The notes under the pieces are model-generated. The model was not told the origin of the DNA. It saw only the letters and a program-made list of their open reading frames with translations, and did no database searches. A DNA stretch of 64,000 nt from NCBI GenBank assembly GCA_002694465.1, contig NZMG01000010.1, forward strand, positions 40,658-104,657. The letters are read 5' to 3'. The DNA is from Flavobacteriaceae bacterium. GTDB lineage: Bacteria > Bacteroidota > Bacteroidia > Flavobacteriales > Flavobacteriaceae. Both the position numbers and the translations under genes were made by a program. Every line of letters begins with the position of its first letter. The stretch's first letter is position 1. Of this stretch, positions 19,347 to 27,670 are shown in pieces.

Positions 19347-19919
19347 TTATTTCTTTTTCTTCTTAGCAGGTGCGGGTACAACCGTTCCCATATCCAAGGC
19401 AGAGTCAAGCCTATCATACCAAGTTCTAGTTCGGGTAATTTTTCCATTATCAATTTGGTACACTTGATGCCAAGGTATGTTATATGAGAAATCACTGCCC
19501 TTCAAATTTGCAGTATAAGTTCCCCAAACATGGACCCAATCTCCTTTTAAATCACCTTCGTTTGCAACTAAAGAGGTCATTATAATTATTCCAGCATCTT
19601 GATTACTTCGTAATGAATCATTTACAGCCCAATAAGAAACTAATTGGTCAATGTTAACAGAATCTTTAGCAGAAGGTCCACGCATCATATATTCTGCAGT
19701 TACCATACTTCTTAAAGCCTCTGACTTATTGGTAATTAGAGCGTCAATAAAATTACCCACTAATGCCATATTAGCCTCTTCATTTGGGCTTATATCGTAA
19801 AGCCTAGCTTCCTCCACAACTTCTGGAGTTACTTCTTCTTTTTCTTTACATGACCATACACACAGAAATACTATGCAAAGTACAAGTACATAAATACCGA
19901 GGGAATTACTTTTTTTCAT
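19347..19919 (-). CDS. Lipoprotein with NTF2/SnoaL-like fold
   Basis: A 190-residue protein. The signal peptide ends at the lipobox VWSC, so about Cys24 is the lipidated residue, followed by an acidic spacer. Residues of about 50-175 (ANMALVGNFIDALITNK ... QIDNGKITRTRTWYDRL) have the pattern of SnoaL/NTF2-like small alpha+beta domains that bind small molecules or act as polyketide-cyclase-like enzymes. The C-terminus is a run of five lysines after a PAPA motif. The function is unknown. A 9-bp hairpin lies 20 nt upstream of the start. Confidence 0.7.
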   Translation of the reverse strand: MKKSNSLGIYVLVLCIVFLCVWSCKEKEEVTPEVVEEARLYDISPNEEANMALVGNFIDALITNKSEALRSMVTAEYMMRGPSAKDSVNIDQLVSYWAVNDSLRSNQDAGIIIMTSLVANEGDLKGDWVHVWGTYTANLKGSDFSYNIPWHQVYQIDNGKITRTRTWYDRLDSALDMGTVVPAPAKKKKK

Positions 19920-19938
19920 ATTGAATGATATTGGTTAG

Positions 19939-19961
19939 CAGTTACTTTTCGTAAGTAACTG
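19939..19961. repeat. Perfect 9-bp inverted repeat upstream of the lipoprotein gene
   Basis: CAGTTACTT (19939-19947), a 5-nt loop and AAGTAACTG (19953-19961). No T-run follows on either side, so it is not a standard terminator. It lies 20 nt upstream of the start at 19919 and downstream of ettA; it may be an operator or an mRNA-end hairpin. Confidence 0.45.
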
Positions 19962-20047
19962 ATTATAAAGGTACAATATTATTCAGTATAAATAGAGAAA
20001 CGTTACTATAATGTAGTTATAAAACCGAAAATTAAAAGACCTATCCC

Positions 20048-21739
20048 TTATCGAATTAATTTTTTATACTTAATTCGTTTCGGCATTAAATCACCACCTA
20101 AACGCTTCTTTTTATTTTCTTCGTAATCACTGAAACCACCTTCAAAGAAATAGACTTCACTATTGCCTTCAAACGCTAGGATATGTGTACAAATACGATC
20201 CAAAAACCAGCGGTCGTGACTTATCACCACAGCACATCCCGCAAAGTTTTCAAGGCCTTCTTCTAAGGCACGCAATGTGTTTACATCCAAATCGTTGGTT
20301 GGCTCATCTAGTAGCAAAACGTTTCCTTCTTCCTTTAAGGTCATGGCTAAATGGAGTCGGTTTCGTTCACCACCAGAAAGCATGGATACTTTTTTATTTT
20401 GTTCACTTCCAGAAAAATTGAATCTACTTAAATAGGCACGCGAGTTTACTTGACGACCACCCATCATTATAAGTTCTTGCTTATCGCTAAAGTTTTCCCA
20501 AATGGTTTTTTCAGCATCAATATTAGAGTGCGCTTGATCCACATATGCAATTTTAGCTGTTTCACCCACTTCAAAAGTACCTTTATCGGGTTCAATTTCG
20601 CCCATAATCATTTTGAAAATGGTTGTTTTTCCAGCACCATTAGGGCCTATTATTCCAACAATCCCGGCCTGTGGAAGTTTGAAATTTAAATTATCATAGA
20701 GCAACTTATCTCCAAACCCTTTTGCAACTCCTTTGGCTTCAATAACATTGGTACCCAACCGAGGACCATTTGGTATATATATTTCAAGTTTTTCGTCAAG
20801 TTGTTTTTGATCTTGACTCATTAATTTATCGTAATTCTGAAGACGCGCCTTTTGTTTTGTTTGCCGTCCTTTAGGAGCCATTCGCACCCACTCCAATTCT
20901 CGTTCCAAGGTTTTTTGACGTTTGCTGGCTTGTTTTTGCTCTTGTGCTAGACGCTTTGATTTTTGTTCAAGCCAAGAAGAGTAATTTCCTTTCCAAGGAA
21001 TGCCTTCTCCTCTATCCAGTTCTAAAATCCATCCCGCCACATTGTCCAAGAAATAACGGTCGTGGGTTACGGCAATTACCGTTCCTTTATATTGTGCTAA
21101 ATGATGTTCTAACCAATGAACACTCTCGGCATCTAAGTGGTTTGTTGGCTCATCGAGTAACAACACATCGGGCTCTTGAAGCAGTAATCTACAAAGCGCC
21201 ACACGTCTACGCTCCCCACCAGAAAGAACACTTATAGGGGTATCGCCTTCGGGTGTTCTTAGTGCGTCCATTGCAATTTCTAACTTGGTATCTAATTCCC
21301 AGGCATTGGTAGCATCAATTTTATCTTGAAGCTTGGCTTGTTTGTCCATGAGTTCCTGCATTTTATCAGGATTTTCATACACCTCAGGCAATCCAAACAT
21401 ATCATTTATTTTATTGTATTCGTCAAGAATGTCTACAACTTCCTGTGCCCCTTCTTTTACAATATCAATAACGGTTTTAGTTTCATCGAGCTTTGGCTCT
21501 TGTTCTAAGTATCCAACAGTATAGCCGGGTGCAAACACTACATCACCTTGGTGGTTTTTATCTAACCCAGCAATAATCTTTAATAAAGTAGATTTTCCAC
21601 TTCCATTAAGACCTAAGATTCCAATTTTTGCCCCGTAAAAAAAACTTAAATAGATATTTTTCAAAACAGGTGTTTGTGCATTCTGAAAGGTTTTAGAAAC
21701 CCCAGACATTGAGAAAATGACTTTTTTATCGTCAGACAT
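20048..21739 (-). CDS. ettA: Energy-dependent translational throttle protein EttA (ABC-F)
   Basis: An ABC-F ATPase of 563 residues that binds the ribosomal E site and gates the first elongation steps by ATP/ADP ratio. Two nucleotide-binding domains are present: Walker A GLNGSGKST (43-51) and GPNGAGKTT, signatures LSGGERRR and LSGGERNR, and Walker B LLLDEPTNHLD and LLLDEPTNDLD. The linker has the basic residues expected of the P-site tRNA interaction motif, and an arm insertion follows the first Walker A. It lacks transmembrane segments. It lies downstream of a small membrane-protein gene on the same strand. Confidence 0.94.
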   Translation of the reverse strand: MSDDKKVIFSMSGVSKTFQNAQTPVLKNIYLSFFYGAKIGILGLNGSGKSTLLKIIAGLDKNHQGDVVFAPGYTVGYLEQEPKLDETKTVIDIVKEGAQEVVDILDEYNKINDMFGLPEVYENPDKMQELMDKQAKLQDKIDATNAWELDTKLEIAMDALRTPEGDTPISVLSGGERRRVALCRLLLQEPDVLLLDEPTNHLDAESVHWLEHHLAQYKGTVIAVTHDRYFLDNVAGWILELDRGEGIPWKGNYSSWLEQKSKRLAQEQKQASKRQKTLERELEWVRMAPKGRQTKQKARLQNYDKLMSQDQKQLDEKLEIYIPNGPRLGTNVIEAKGVAKGFGDKLLYDNLNFKLPQAGIVGIIGPNGAGKTTIFKMIMGEIEPDKGTFEVGETAKIAYVDQAHSNIDAEKTIWENFSDKQELIMMGGRQVNSRAYLSRFNFSGSEQNKKVSMLSGGERNRLHLAMTLKEEGNVLLLDEPTNDLDVNTLRALEEGLENFAGCAVVISHDRWFLDRICTHILAFEGNSEVYFFEGGFSDYEENKKKRLGGDLMPKRIKYKKLIR

Positions 21740-21770
21740 ATATAATTAGAAATTAAAGATTAGTAAAAGA

Positions 21771-21950
21771 CTACACACGCCCTTTTAAAGCATTGAATAC
21801 CCATGCTATAGCAAAGAAACCAATTCCAACGGAAGCAAACCCCCAGCCCGCAACATCATCATATTTAAATGCCCCCATAGCAATTAAGGCACAACCCACA
21901 ATTATCATTATAAAGGTGGCCCAAGCCAGTACTGTATTTTTATTCATCAT
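21771..21950 (-). CDS. Small CAL67264-family membrane protein
   Basis: A 59-codon frame (start ATG 21950, or the adjacent ATG 21947) ending at TAG 21773-21771, 31 nt before ettA. It encodes two transmembrane helices (about residues 7-26 and 34-52) joined by a short KYDDVAG loop, with a basic LKGR tail. It matches my recollection of a very conserved small flavobacterial family named after the Gramella locus CAL67264. The function is unknown. The ORF on the opposite strand here is its shadow. Confidence 0.8.
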   Translation of the reverse strand: MMNKNTVLAWATFIMIIVGCALIAMGAFKYDDVAGWGFASVGIGFFAIAWVFNALKGRV

Positions 21951-22071
21951 TGTATTGAATTTTAATTGGTTAATTGAAATTCTCCCCTGTAATCAAAAAG
22001 TAAGTTTTATAATTGAAAAGCAAATATCGGGAAATAATCACACAAATGAGGCATCATAATAAGGCATTTCG

Positions 22072-22079
22072 TATTTTTG
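22072..22079 (+). promoter_or_regulatory. -7 promoter box for the acyl-CoA carboxylase gene
   Basis: TATTTTTG is a perfect TAnnTTTG match 16 nt before the ATG at 22096. No TTG is seen at the expected -33 position, so the call rests on the -7 box alone. Confidence 0.35.
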
Positions 22080-22095
22080 AGCAAACTCTTATAGC

Positions 22096-23724
22096 ATGGA
22101 TATTGACTTCAACAAAAATGAAGACCACAACAAACTCTTAGTTTCCGATTTACGCCAAAAATTATCGAAAATAAAATTAGGTGGAGGGCAAAAAGCCATC
22201 GATAAACATCATGCCAAGGGAAAAATGACCGCTCGTGAACGCATTGATTATTTATTAGATGAAAAAAAACCTTCCATAGAAATTGCCGCCTTTGCAGGTG
22301 ACGGTATGTATGAAGAGCACGGTGGTTGCCCAAGTGGTGGTGTCGTGATAAAAATTGGGTATGTTCAAGGAAAACAATGTATCATTGTAGCGAATGACGC
22401 TACCGTAAAAGCAGGAGCTTGGTTTCCAATTGCAGCAAAGAAAAATTTAAGAGCGCAAGAAATTTCGATTGAAAACAAATTACCCATAATTTATTTAGTA
22501 GATAGTGCTGGTGTCTATCTTCCTATGCAAGATGAAATTTTTCCAGATAAGGAACACTTCGGAAGGATATTTAGAAACAATGCCGTCATGAGCAGTATGG
22601 GAATTACTCAAATCTCTGCGGTTATGGGAAGTTGTGTCGCTGGAGGAGCTTATCTCCCAATTATGAGTGATGAAGCCTTAATTGTAGATAAAACAGGGAG
22701 TATCTTTTTAGCGGGAAGTTATTTGGTAAAAGCTGCCATTGGTGAAAGTATTGACAACGAAACTTTGGGCGGTGCCACAACCCACTGTGAAATTAGTGGC
22801 GTGACCGATTATAAAGCGAAAGACGATAAAGATGCCTTGGATACTATTAAAAATATCGTATCCAAAATTGGTGATTTTGAAAAGACGGGTTTTAACCGGA
22901 TAAAGGCTTCAAAACCGAAAGAAAATCCGGATGATATCTTCGGGATTTTACCTAGATCTCGTGCAGACCAATACGATATGCTTGAAATTATTAAGCGATT
23001 GGTAGATGATTCAGAATTTGAACAATATAAAGAAGGCTACGGAAAAACAATCTTGACAGGCTACGCTCGCATTGATGGTTGGGCTGTGGGCATTGTTGCC
23101 AATCAGCGAAAAGTTGTTAAGACCACCAAAGGGGAAATGCAGTTTGGTGGGGTAATCTATAGCGATAGTGCTGATAAGGCCACAAGGTTTATAGCCAATT
23201 GTAATCAGAAAAAAATACCCTTGGTGTTTTTACAAGATGTTTCAGGATTTATGGTAGGGAGCAAAAGTGAACACGGAGGTATCATTAAAGATGGTGCTAA
23301 AATGGTGAATGCGGTGAGTAATAGCGTGGTGCCAAAATTCACAGTAATAATAGGGAATTCCTACGGTGCTGGAAATTATGCCATGTGCGGAAAAGCATAT
23401 GATCCTAGATTGATAGTGGCTTGGCCTACAGCAGAACTTGCAGTTATGAGTGGAAATAGTGCAGCTAAAGTATTAACTCAAATTGAAACTGCCTCACTTA
23501 AAAAACAAGGAAAAGAACTTACTGAAGAAGATGAAAAGGCTTTATACGATAAAATAAAAGCGCGATACGATAGGCAAATTTCGCCTTACTATGCAGCTTC
23601 TCGTATTTGGACCGATGCCATTATAAATCCATTGGATACCCGCAAATGGATCTCTATGGGAATTGAAGCCGCCAACTACGCCCCTATTGAAAAACCATTT
23701 AATTTGGGAGTGATTCAAGTTTAA
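22096..23724 (+). CDS. Acyl-CoA carboxylase, carboxyltransferase beta subunit
   Basis: A 542-residue biotin-dependent carboxyltransferase that moves CO2 from carboxybiotin to an acyl-CoA such as propionyl- or methylcrotonyl-CoA. The N-terminal crotonase-like half has HGGCPSGG and MGSCVAGGAYLP; the C-terminal half has GGIIKDGAKMV and GNSYGAGNYAMCG, which form the acyl-CoA and biotin sites. No biotin carboxylase/alpha subunit is next to it, so its partner must be encoded elsewhere and the acyl preference stays open. An 11-bp hairpin follows the stop. Confidence 0.92.
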   Translation: MDIDFNKNEDHNKLLVSDLRQKLSKIKLGGGQKAIDKHHAKGKMTARERIDYLLDEKKPSIEIAAFAGDGMYEEHGGCPSGGVVIKIGYVQGKQCIIVANDATVKAGAWFPIAAKKNLRAQEISIENKLPIIYLVDSAGVYLPMQDEIFPDKEHFGRIFRNNAVMSSMGITQISAVMGSCVAGGAYLPIMSDEALIVDKTGSIFLAGSYLVKAAIGESIDNETLGGATTHCEISGVTDYKAKDDKDALDTIKNIVSKIGDFEKTGFNRIKASKPKENPDDIFGILPRSRADQYDMLEIIKRLVDDSEFEQYKEGYGKTILTGYARIDGWAVGIVANQRKVVKTTKGEMQFGGVIYSDSADKATRFIANCNQKKIPLVFLQDVSGFMVGSKSEHGGIIKDGAKMVNAVSNSVVPKFTVIIGNSYGAGNYAMCGKAYDPRLIVAWPTAELAVMSGNSAAKVLTQIETASLKKQGKELTEEDEKALYDKIKARYDRQISPYYAASRIWTDAIINPLDTRKWISMGIEAANYAPIEKPFNLGVIQV

Positions 23725-23740
23725 TTCGCATATATCACTA

Positions 23741-23780
23741 AAAATGAGTATCTTAACACTACCTAATCAATACTCATTTT
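23741..23780 (+). terminator. 11-bp hairpin between the carboxylase and DoxX genes
   Basis: AAAATGAGTAT (23741-23751) and ATACTCATTTT (23770-23780) pair perfectly with an 18-nt loop. It begins 17 nt after the carboxylase stop and ends only 3 nt before the ATG of the DoxX gene, so it is either a terminator ending in TTTT or a structure masking that gene's translation start. Confidence 0.5.
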
Positions 23781-23783
23781 GTC

Positions 23784-24206
23784 ATGGCAACCATTAAATC
23801 CTTAAACAAATGGGCGAATAGACATACCTATTTGCCTCTAGACCTTTTACGCATTGCCTTTGGTGTATTCTTATTTATACAAGGAATTAACTTTATGGGC
23901 AATAGCGAAATGCTTCTTGAATTAATTAAACCACTTCAAAGTATTGTGGGAGAAATGGCGGTAATTCATTATGTAGCTCCAGCACATTTTGTGGGTGGAC
24001 TTCTCATCGCATTTGGATTGTTAACTCGTTGGGCTGCTATAGCACAATTACCTGTTTTAATAGGGGCTGTATTAATAAATATTGTAGGAGAAATGCAAAT
24101 AGGAAATTTTATATTATCTACCGTTGCATTTATCTTATGTATTTTCTTTATTATCTATGGTTCTGGTAAACATTCTATGGATTATAGGCTAAAAATGGAG
24201 CGCTAA
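23784..24206 (+). CDS. DoxX-like integral membrane protein
   Basis: A 140-residue protein with four transmembrane segments (about 18-35, 60-82, 86-102, 108-125). The first helix region LLRIAFGVFLFIQGINFM and the central GGLLIAFGLLTRWAA pattern fit the DoxX superfamily. The role of these proteins in Bacteroidota is unclear. Its start codon directly follows the right arm of an 11-bp hairpin. A second DoxX-type gene lies at 37439, but the two are not close in sequence. Confidence 0.8.
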   Translation: MATIKSLNKWANRHTYLPLDLLRIAFGVFLFIQGINFMGNSEMLLELIKPLQSIVGEMAVIHYVAPAHFVGGLLIAFGLLTRWAAIAQLPVLIGAVLINIVGEMQIGNFILSTVAFILCIFFIIYGSGKHSMDYRLKMER

Positions 24207-24248
24207 AAATTCTTCATTTTTTAAGATTTTTTTAATGAATAATTGCTA

Positions 24249-24256
24249 TACATTTG
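24249..24256 (+). promoter_or_regulatory. -7 promoter box for the amidoligase operon
   Basis: TACATTTG is a perfect TAnnTTTG match 22 nt before the ATG at 24279. The -33 region shows only T-rich sequence (TTT where TTG is expected). Confidence 0.45.
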
Positions 24257-24278
24257 GTGTATTATTCTAAGACACTAA

Positions 24279-25730
24279 ATGAATAAATTTATTGTGGTGG
24301 ATACTCCCAAAAACTGGGAGTTTCTAGACGGAAATATCCCCGTCATTTCTTCTCAGGACTACATCGCTAATCCTGAGTATTCCAAAGTTAAAAACGTTCG
24401 TATTTTCAATCTTTGCCGAAATTATTCTTATCAGTCAAAAGGGTATTATGTTTCGCTATTGGCGGAAGCACGTGGCCATTTAGCGATTCCAACCACCAAG
24501 AATTTGGTGGATTTAAAATCTCCCAAGATTGTAAAGATTATTTCGGAAGAATTTGATGAACTCATTCAGCAGAACCTTAAAAACATTAAGTCGCGAGAGT
24601 TTGATTTAAGTGTGTATTTTGGGCAAAATGTTGCCAGTAAATACAAAGAATTGAGTGCCATGTTCTTTCGGCATTTTCAAATTCCCTTTATTAAAGTAAA
24701 ATTTGTCTATAAGCATAGTTGGAAGATTCAAAGTATAAAGTCTATTTCAATTTTAGATATTTCTGAAGAACACAAACCCCTCGCTTATCAATTTGCAAGG
24801 GATTTCTTTTCAAAAAAACGCTACGATACAGTGCGTCCTTCCAAAGCGATTTACGATCTGGCAATTTTAGTACAACCCAATGATCCGGCACCTCCAAGTA
24901 ATCCGAAGGCCTTAAAAAAGTTTGTAGAAATTGCAGAAAAAAACAATTTTTATGTAGAAATTATTGGACCGAAAGAGCTGTCCAGACTTTCTTCTTTTGA
25001 CGCATTACTTATTCGTCAAAGTACCGAAGTAAACAATGAAGCCTATGCCTTTGCTCGAAAAGCACAACAGGAGAATATAGCCATTGTAGACTATCCCGAT
25101 GCTATTTTAAAATGTTGTAATAAGGTCTTTATGGCCGAAGCGCTTGAAAATGCAAATATTCCCGCACCCAAAACTAGAATTGTTAACCACGATAACGCCA
25201 AAGAAATTTTGGAAGATTTAAAGCTTCCTTGCATTTTAAAAGCGCCCGATTCTACTTTTTCCTTTGGAGTAAAAAAGGCAAAAACCGAAGAAGAATACTA
25301 TACCTTGGTTAAGTCCATGTTGCAAGAATCGGAGTTGATTATTGCGCAAGAATTTTGTCCTTCAGACTTTGATTGGCGTATAGGAATTCTTGACGGACAG
25401 CCCTTCTATGCCTGCAAGTATTATATGGCAAAAGGACATTGGCAAATTTATAATTGGAATGCCAAAAACAAAGATGACCAAGATGGTAATGCCGATGTTA
25501 TGGCAATTGAAGATGTTCCCAAAAAGATTATGGAAACAGCATTAAACGCTGGAAAAATTATGGGCCCGGGACTTCTAGGAATAGATATAAAAGAAGTAAA
25601 TGGCAAACCCTTAGTGATTGAAATTAACGATAATCCAAACATCGATTTTGGTGTGGAAGATCGCTACTATGGAGATTTGGTCTATTCAAAAATTATTGAG
25701 GCACTATTAAAACGCTTAGAAGATAAATAA
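24279..25730 (+). CDS. RimK-family ATP-grasp ligase with RLAN N-terminal domain
   Basis: A 483-residue predicted ATP-dependent carboxylate-amine ligase. The N-terminal about 150 residues match the domain found before RimK-like ATP-grasps (RNYSYQSKGYYVSLLAEARGH block); the ATP-grasp fold occupies about 270-475 with PCILKAPDSTFSFGVKK for the nucleotide, and EINDNPNID for metal binding. RimK relatives add amino acids to carboxylates, for example glutamates to a peptide end. Here the substrate is unknown. The stop overlaps the next ATG by one base, giving strict coupling with the GCS2 ligase. Confidence 0.88.
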   Translation: MNKFIVVDTPKNWEFLDGNIPVISSQDYIANPEYSKVKNVRIFNLCRNYSYQSKGYYVSLLAEARGHLAIPTTKNLVDLKSPKIVKIISEEFDELIQQNLKNIKSREFDLSVYFGQNVASKYKELSAMFFRHFQIPFIKVKFVYKHSWKIQSIKSISILDISEEHKPLAYQFARDFFSKKRYDTVRPSKAIYDLAILVQPNDPAPPSNPKALKKFVEIAEKNNFYVEIIGPKELSRLSSFDALLIRQSTEVNNEAYAFARKAQQENIAIVDYPDAILKCCNKVFMAEALENANIPAPKTRIVNHDNAKEILEDLKLPCILKAPDSTFSFGVKKAKTEEEYYTLVKSMLQESELIIAQEFCPSDFDWRIGILDGQPFYACKYYMAKGHWQIYNWNAKNKDDQDGNADVMAIEDVPKKIMETALNAGKIMGPGLLGIDIKEVNGKPLVIEINDNPNIDFGVEDRYYGDLVYSKIIEALLKRLEDK

Positions 25731-26950
25731 TGAAATATCATTTATTCGAAGTATTCGGAATTGAGTTAGAATATATGTTGGTGAAAAATCAACAATTAAA
25801 AGTAGCTCCTATTGTAGATCAATTAATGGTTTCAAAAATGGGTTATGTTACTGCCGATGCAGATAATGGCGCAATTGAATGGAGCAATGAACTGGTGGCG
25901 CATGTGGTAGAATTGAAGACCAATGGGCCCACTCCCAACCTGAAGAACCTTTCAAAAAAATTCCACAAAAATGTGATAGAGATTAATAATTTATTAAAGC
26001 CTCTAGAAGCAAAACTCCTTCCCACCGCTTCACATCCATTAATGGATCCAAAAACCGAAATGCAATTATGGAAACACAGTTATAGCGAAATATATGCGCT
26101 TTACAATCGTATTTTTAATTGTAAAGGTCATGGATGGAGCAATGTGCAAAGCATGCATATTAATTTACCTTTTTATGACGATGCGGAATTTGAAAAGCTT
26201 CATGCAGCTGTACGAGTGTTGTTACCTATCATTCCTGCATTAAGTGCGAGTTCTCCTATTTTTGAAGGGAAATACACTGGGTTTCTCGATAGCCGAATGG
26301 AAGTCTATAAAACCAACCAAAAAGAAATTCCGCAGATGACGGGGAAAGTGATTCCAGAGCAAGTATTTTCAAAAGAAGAATATTACGAGACCATCTTTAA
26401 TCCCATTAATCAGGCTATAAAACCTTTTGATACCGAAAATATACTCGACCATCATTTTTTAAATTCTCGTGGTGCTATTGCCCGTTTCGATAGAAATGCC
26501 ATTGAAATTAGGGTCATCGATATTCAAGAGTGTCCGCTAGCAGATGTTGCCATTGCGGCTTTTATTATTGAAGTGCTAAAACTACTCGTTTCTGAAAAAT
26601 TAACGACTTTAGAAACTCAAAAATCCTTTCATGAAAATGAACTTTTTGAAATTTTTAATGATGTTATTAAACACGGTGAAAAAGCCGTAATAGATGATAC
26701 TAAGTACCTTCAATTATTTGGACTCGAAAATGAAATGATAGGTTCAGAAGTTTGGAAATCACTATTCGAAAAAGTGAAAGTCAATCTTCCTTCCAAATAC
26801 CAAAAGGCCTTAAAAGTTATTTTTGAAAATGGTTCCCTTTCAACTCGTATTTTAAAAGCTATGGGAGATGATTTTTCAGAAAAAAATATTTTAAAAGTGT
26901 ATGAAGAATTGGGAAATTGTCTTCAAGAAAACAAACTTTTTCTACCGTGA
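25730..26950 (+). CDS. GCS2-type carboxylate-amine ligase (glutamate-cysteine ligase-like)
   Basis: A 406-residue member of the GCS2/YbdK superfamily, which forms gamma-glutamyl or related amide bonds with ATP. Seen are the N-terminal FGIELEYMLV strand with metal-binding acids, VELKTNGPTP, a central HINLPF motif and NAIEIRVIDIQECP towards the C-terminal half. The usual glutathione partner (GshB) is not here; instead it sits between a RimK-like ligase and an N-formylglutamate amidohydrolase homologue, so glutathione synthesis is not the best guess. The GTGA overlap at 26947-26950 couples it to the next gene. Confidence 0.85.
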   Translation: MKYHLFEVFGIELEYMLVKNQQLKVAPIVDQLMVSKMGYVTADADNGAIEWSNELVAHVVELKTNGPTPNLKNLSKKFHKNVIEINNLLKPLEAKLLPTASHPLMDPKTEMQLWKHSYSEIYALYNRIFNCKGHGWSNVQSMHINLPFYDDAEFEKLHAAVRVLLPIIPALSASSPIFEGKYTGFLDSRMEVYKTNQKEIPQMTGKVIPEQVFSKEEYYETIFNPINQAIKPFDTENILDHHFLNSRGAIARFDRNAIEIRVIDIQECPLADVAIAAFIIEVLKLLVSEKLTTLETQKSFHENELFEIFNDVIKHGEKAVIDDTKYLQLFGLENEMIGSEVWKSLFEKVKVNLPSKYQKALKVIFENGSLSTRILKAMGDDFSEKNILKVYEELGNCLQENKLFLP

Positions 26951-27636
26951 AACTAGTCATTTCTTGTGAACATGGAGGGAATGATATTCCGAAGGATTTT
27001 CAAAAGTATTTTCTAAATCAACAAAGCCTTTTAGAGAGTCATCGCGGTTATGATGCGGGTACTTTAGATTTGTTTGAAAAGCTTGTTCCTATAGCTGATT
27101 TTTCAGAAAGCAATACGGTAAGCCGACTTTTAATCGAATGCAATCGTTCGCTACATCATCCTAAATTATTTTCAGAAATTTCAAAAAAGCTTCCTGATTC
27201 TGAAAGGAAATATCTTATTGAGTATGTGTATTTACCGTATCGAAATGCTATAGAATTCCAAATTCGAAGTTATATAGCCGCAAGAGAACAAGTGCTTCAT
27301 ATCTCGTTACATTCTTTTACACCTTGCTTGAATAAGGTGGAAAGAAATAATGATATTGGATTACTCTACGATTCTAGAAAATTATTAGAAAAAGCATTTT
27401 GTGAGTTTTGGAAAAATCTTATTTGGGAAGAAAATTCATTACTAAAAGTAAGATATAACTATCCTTATTTGGGTAGTGCAGACGGATTCGCCACCTATTT
27501 GCGTAAGCAATTTCCAGAATATTATATAGGAATTGAATTGGAAGTCAATCAAAAATGGGTAAAAAACAATGCTTTTGATGAATCTATTAAAACATCCCTT
27601 ATAAATAGCATAAATAGGCTATATTCAAAAAATTAA
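26947..27636 (+). CDS. N-formylglutamate amidohydrolase family protein
   Basis: A 229-residue zinc-type amidohydrolase. The GTG at 26947 overlaps the upstream stop and starts MKLVISCEHGGNDIP, with the family's ExxHGG-like beginning; the frame is also open to a TTG at 26917 inside the previous gene, less likely. Further family marks are SRLLIECNRS, LHISLHSFTP and YIGIELEVNQ. The classical enzyme ends one branch of histidine breakdown, but no hut genes are near. In this operon it more likely cleaves or edits an amide of the ligase product (inference). Confidence 0.85.
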   Translation: MKLVISCEHGGNDIPKDFQKYFLNQQSLLESHRGYDAGTLDLFEKLVPIADFSESNTVSRLLIECNRSLHHPKLFSEISKKLPDSERKYLIEYVYLPYRNAIEFQIRSYIAAREQVLHISLHSFTPCLNKVERNNDIGLLYDSRKLLEKAFCEFWKNLIWEENSLLKVRYNYPYLGSADGFATYLRKQFPEYYIGIELEVNQKWVKNNAFDESIKTSLINSINRLYSKN

Positions 27637-27649
27637 AGTCGCTAATTAC

Positions 27650-27657
27650 TATCTTTG
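27650..27657 (+). promoter_or_regulatory. Possible internal -7 promoter box in the amidoligase operon
   Basis: TATCTTTG is a perfect TAnnTTTG match in the only gap (34 nt) of the operon, 13 nt before the ATG at 27671. No TTG is found at -33, so it may be chance or a weak internal promoter. Confidence 0.3.
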
Positions 27658-27670
27658 AAAAAATCATTTC

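Noticed and set aside
25730..26950. Glutathione biosynthesis from the GCS2 gene
   Set aside because: No gshB-type partner is adjacent; the RimK-like gene belongs to another ligase group, and the operon context is different.
26947..27636. Histidine degradation (hut) gene cluster
   Set aside because: The N-formylglutamate amidohydrolase homologue has no hutH, hutU or hutI neighbours; the operon partners are ligases and a GNAT-nitrilase.
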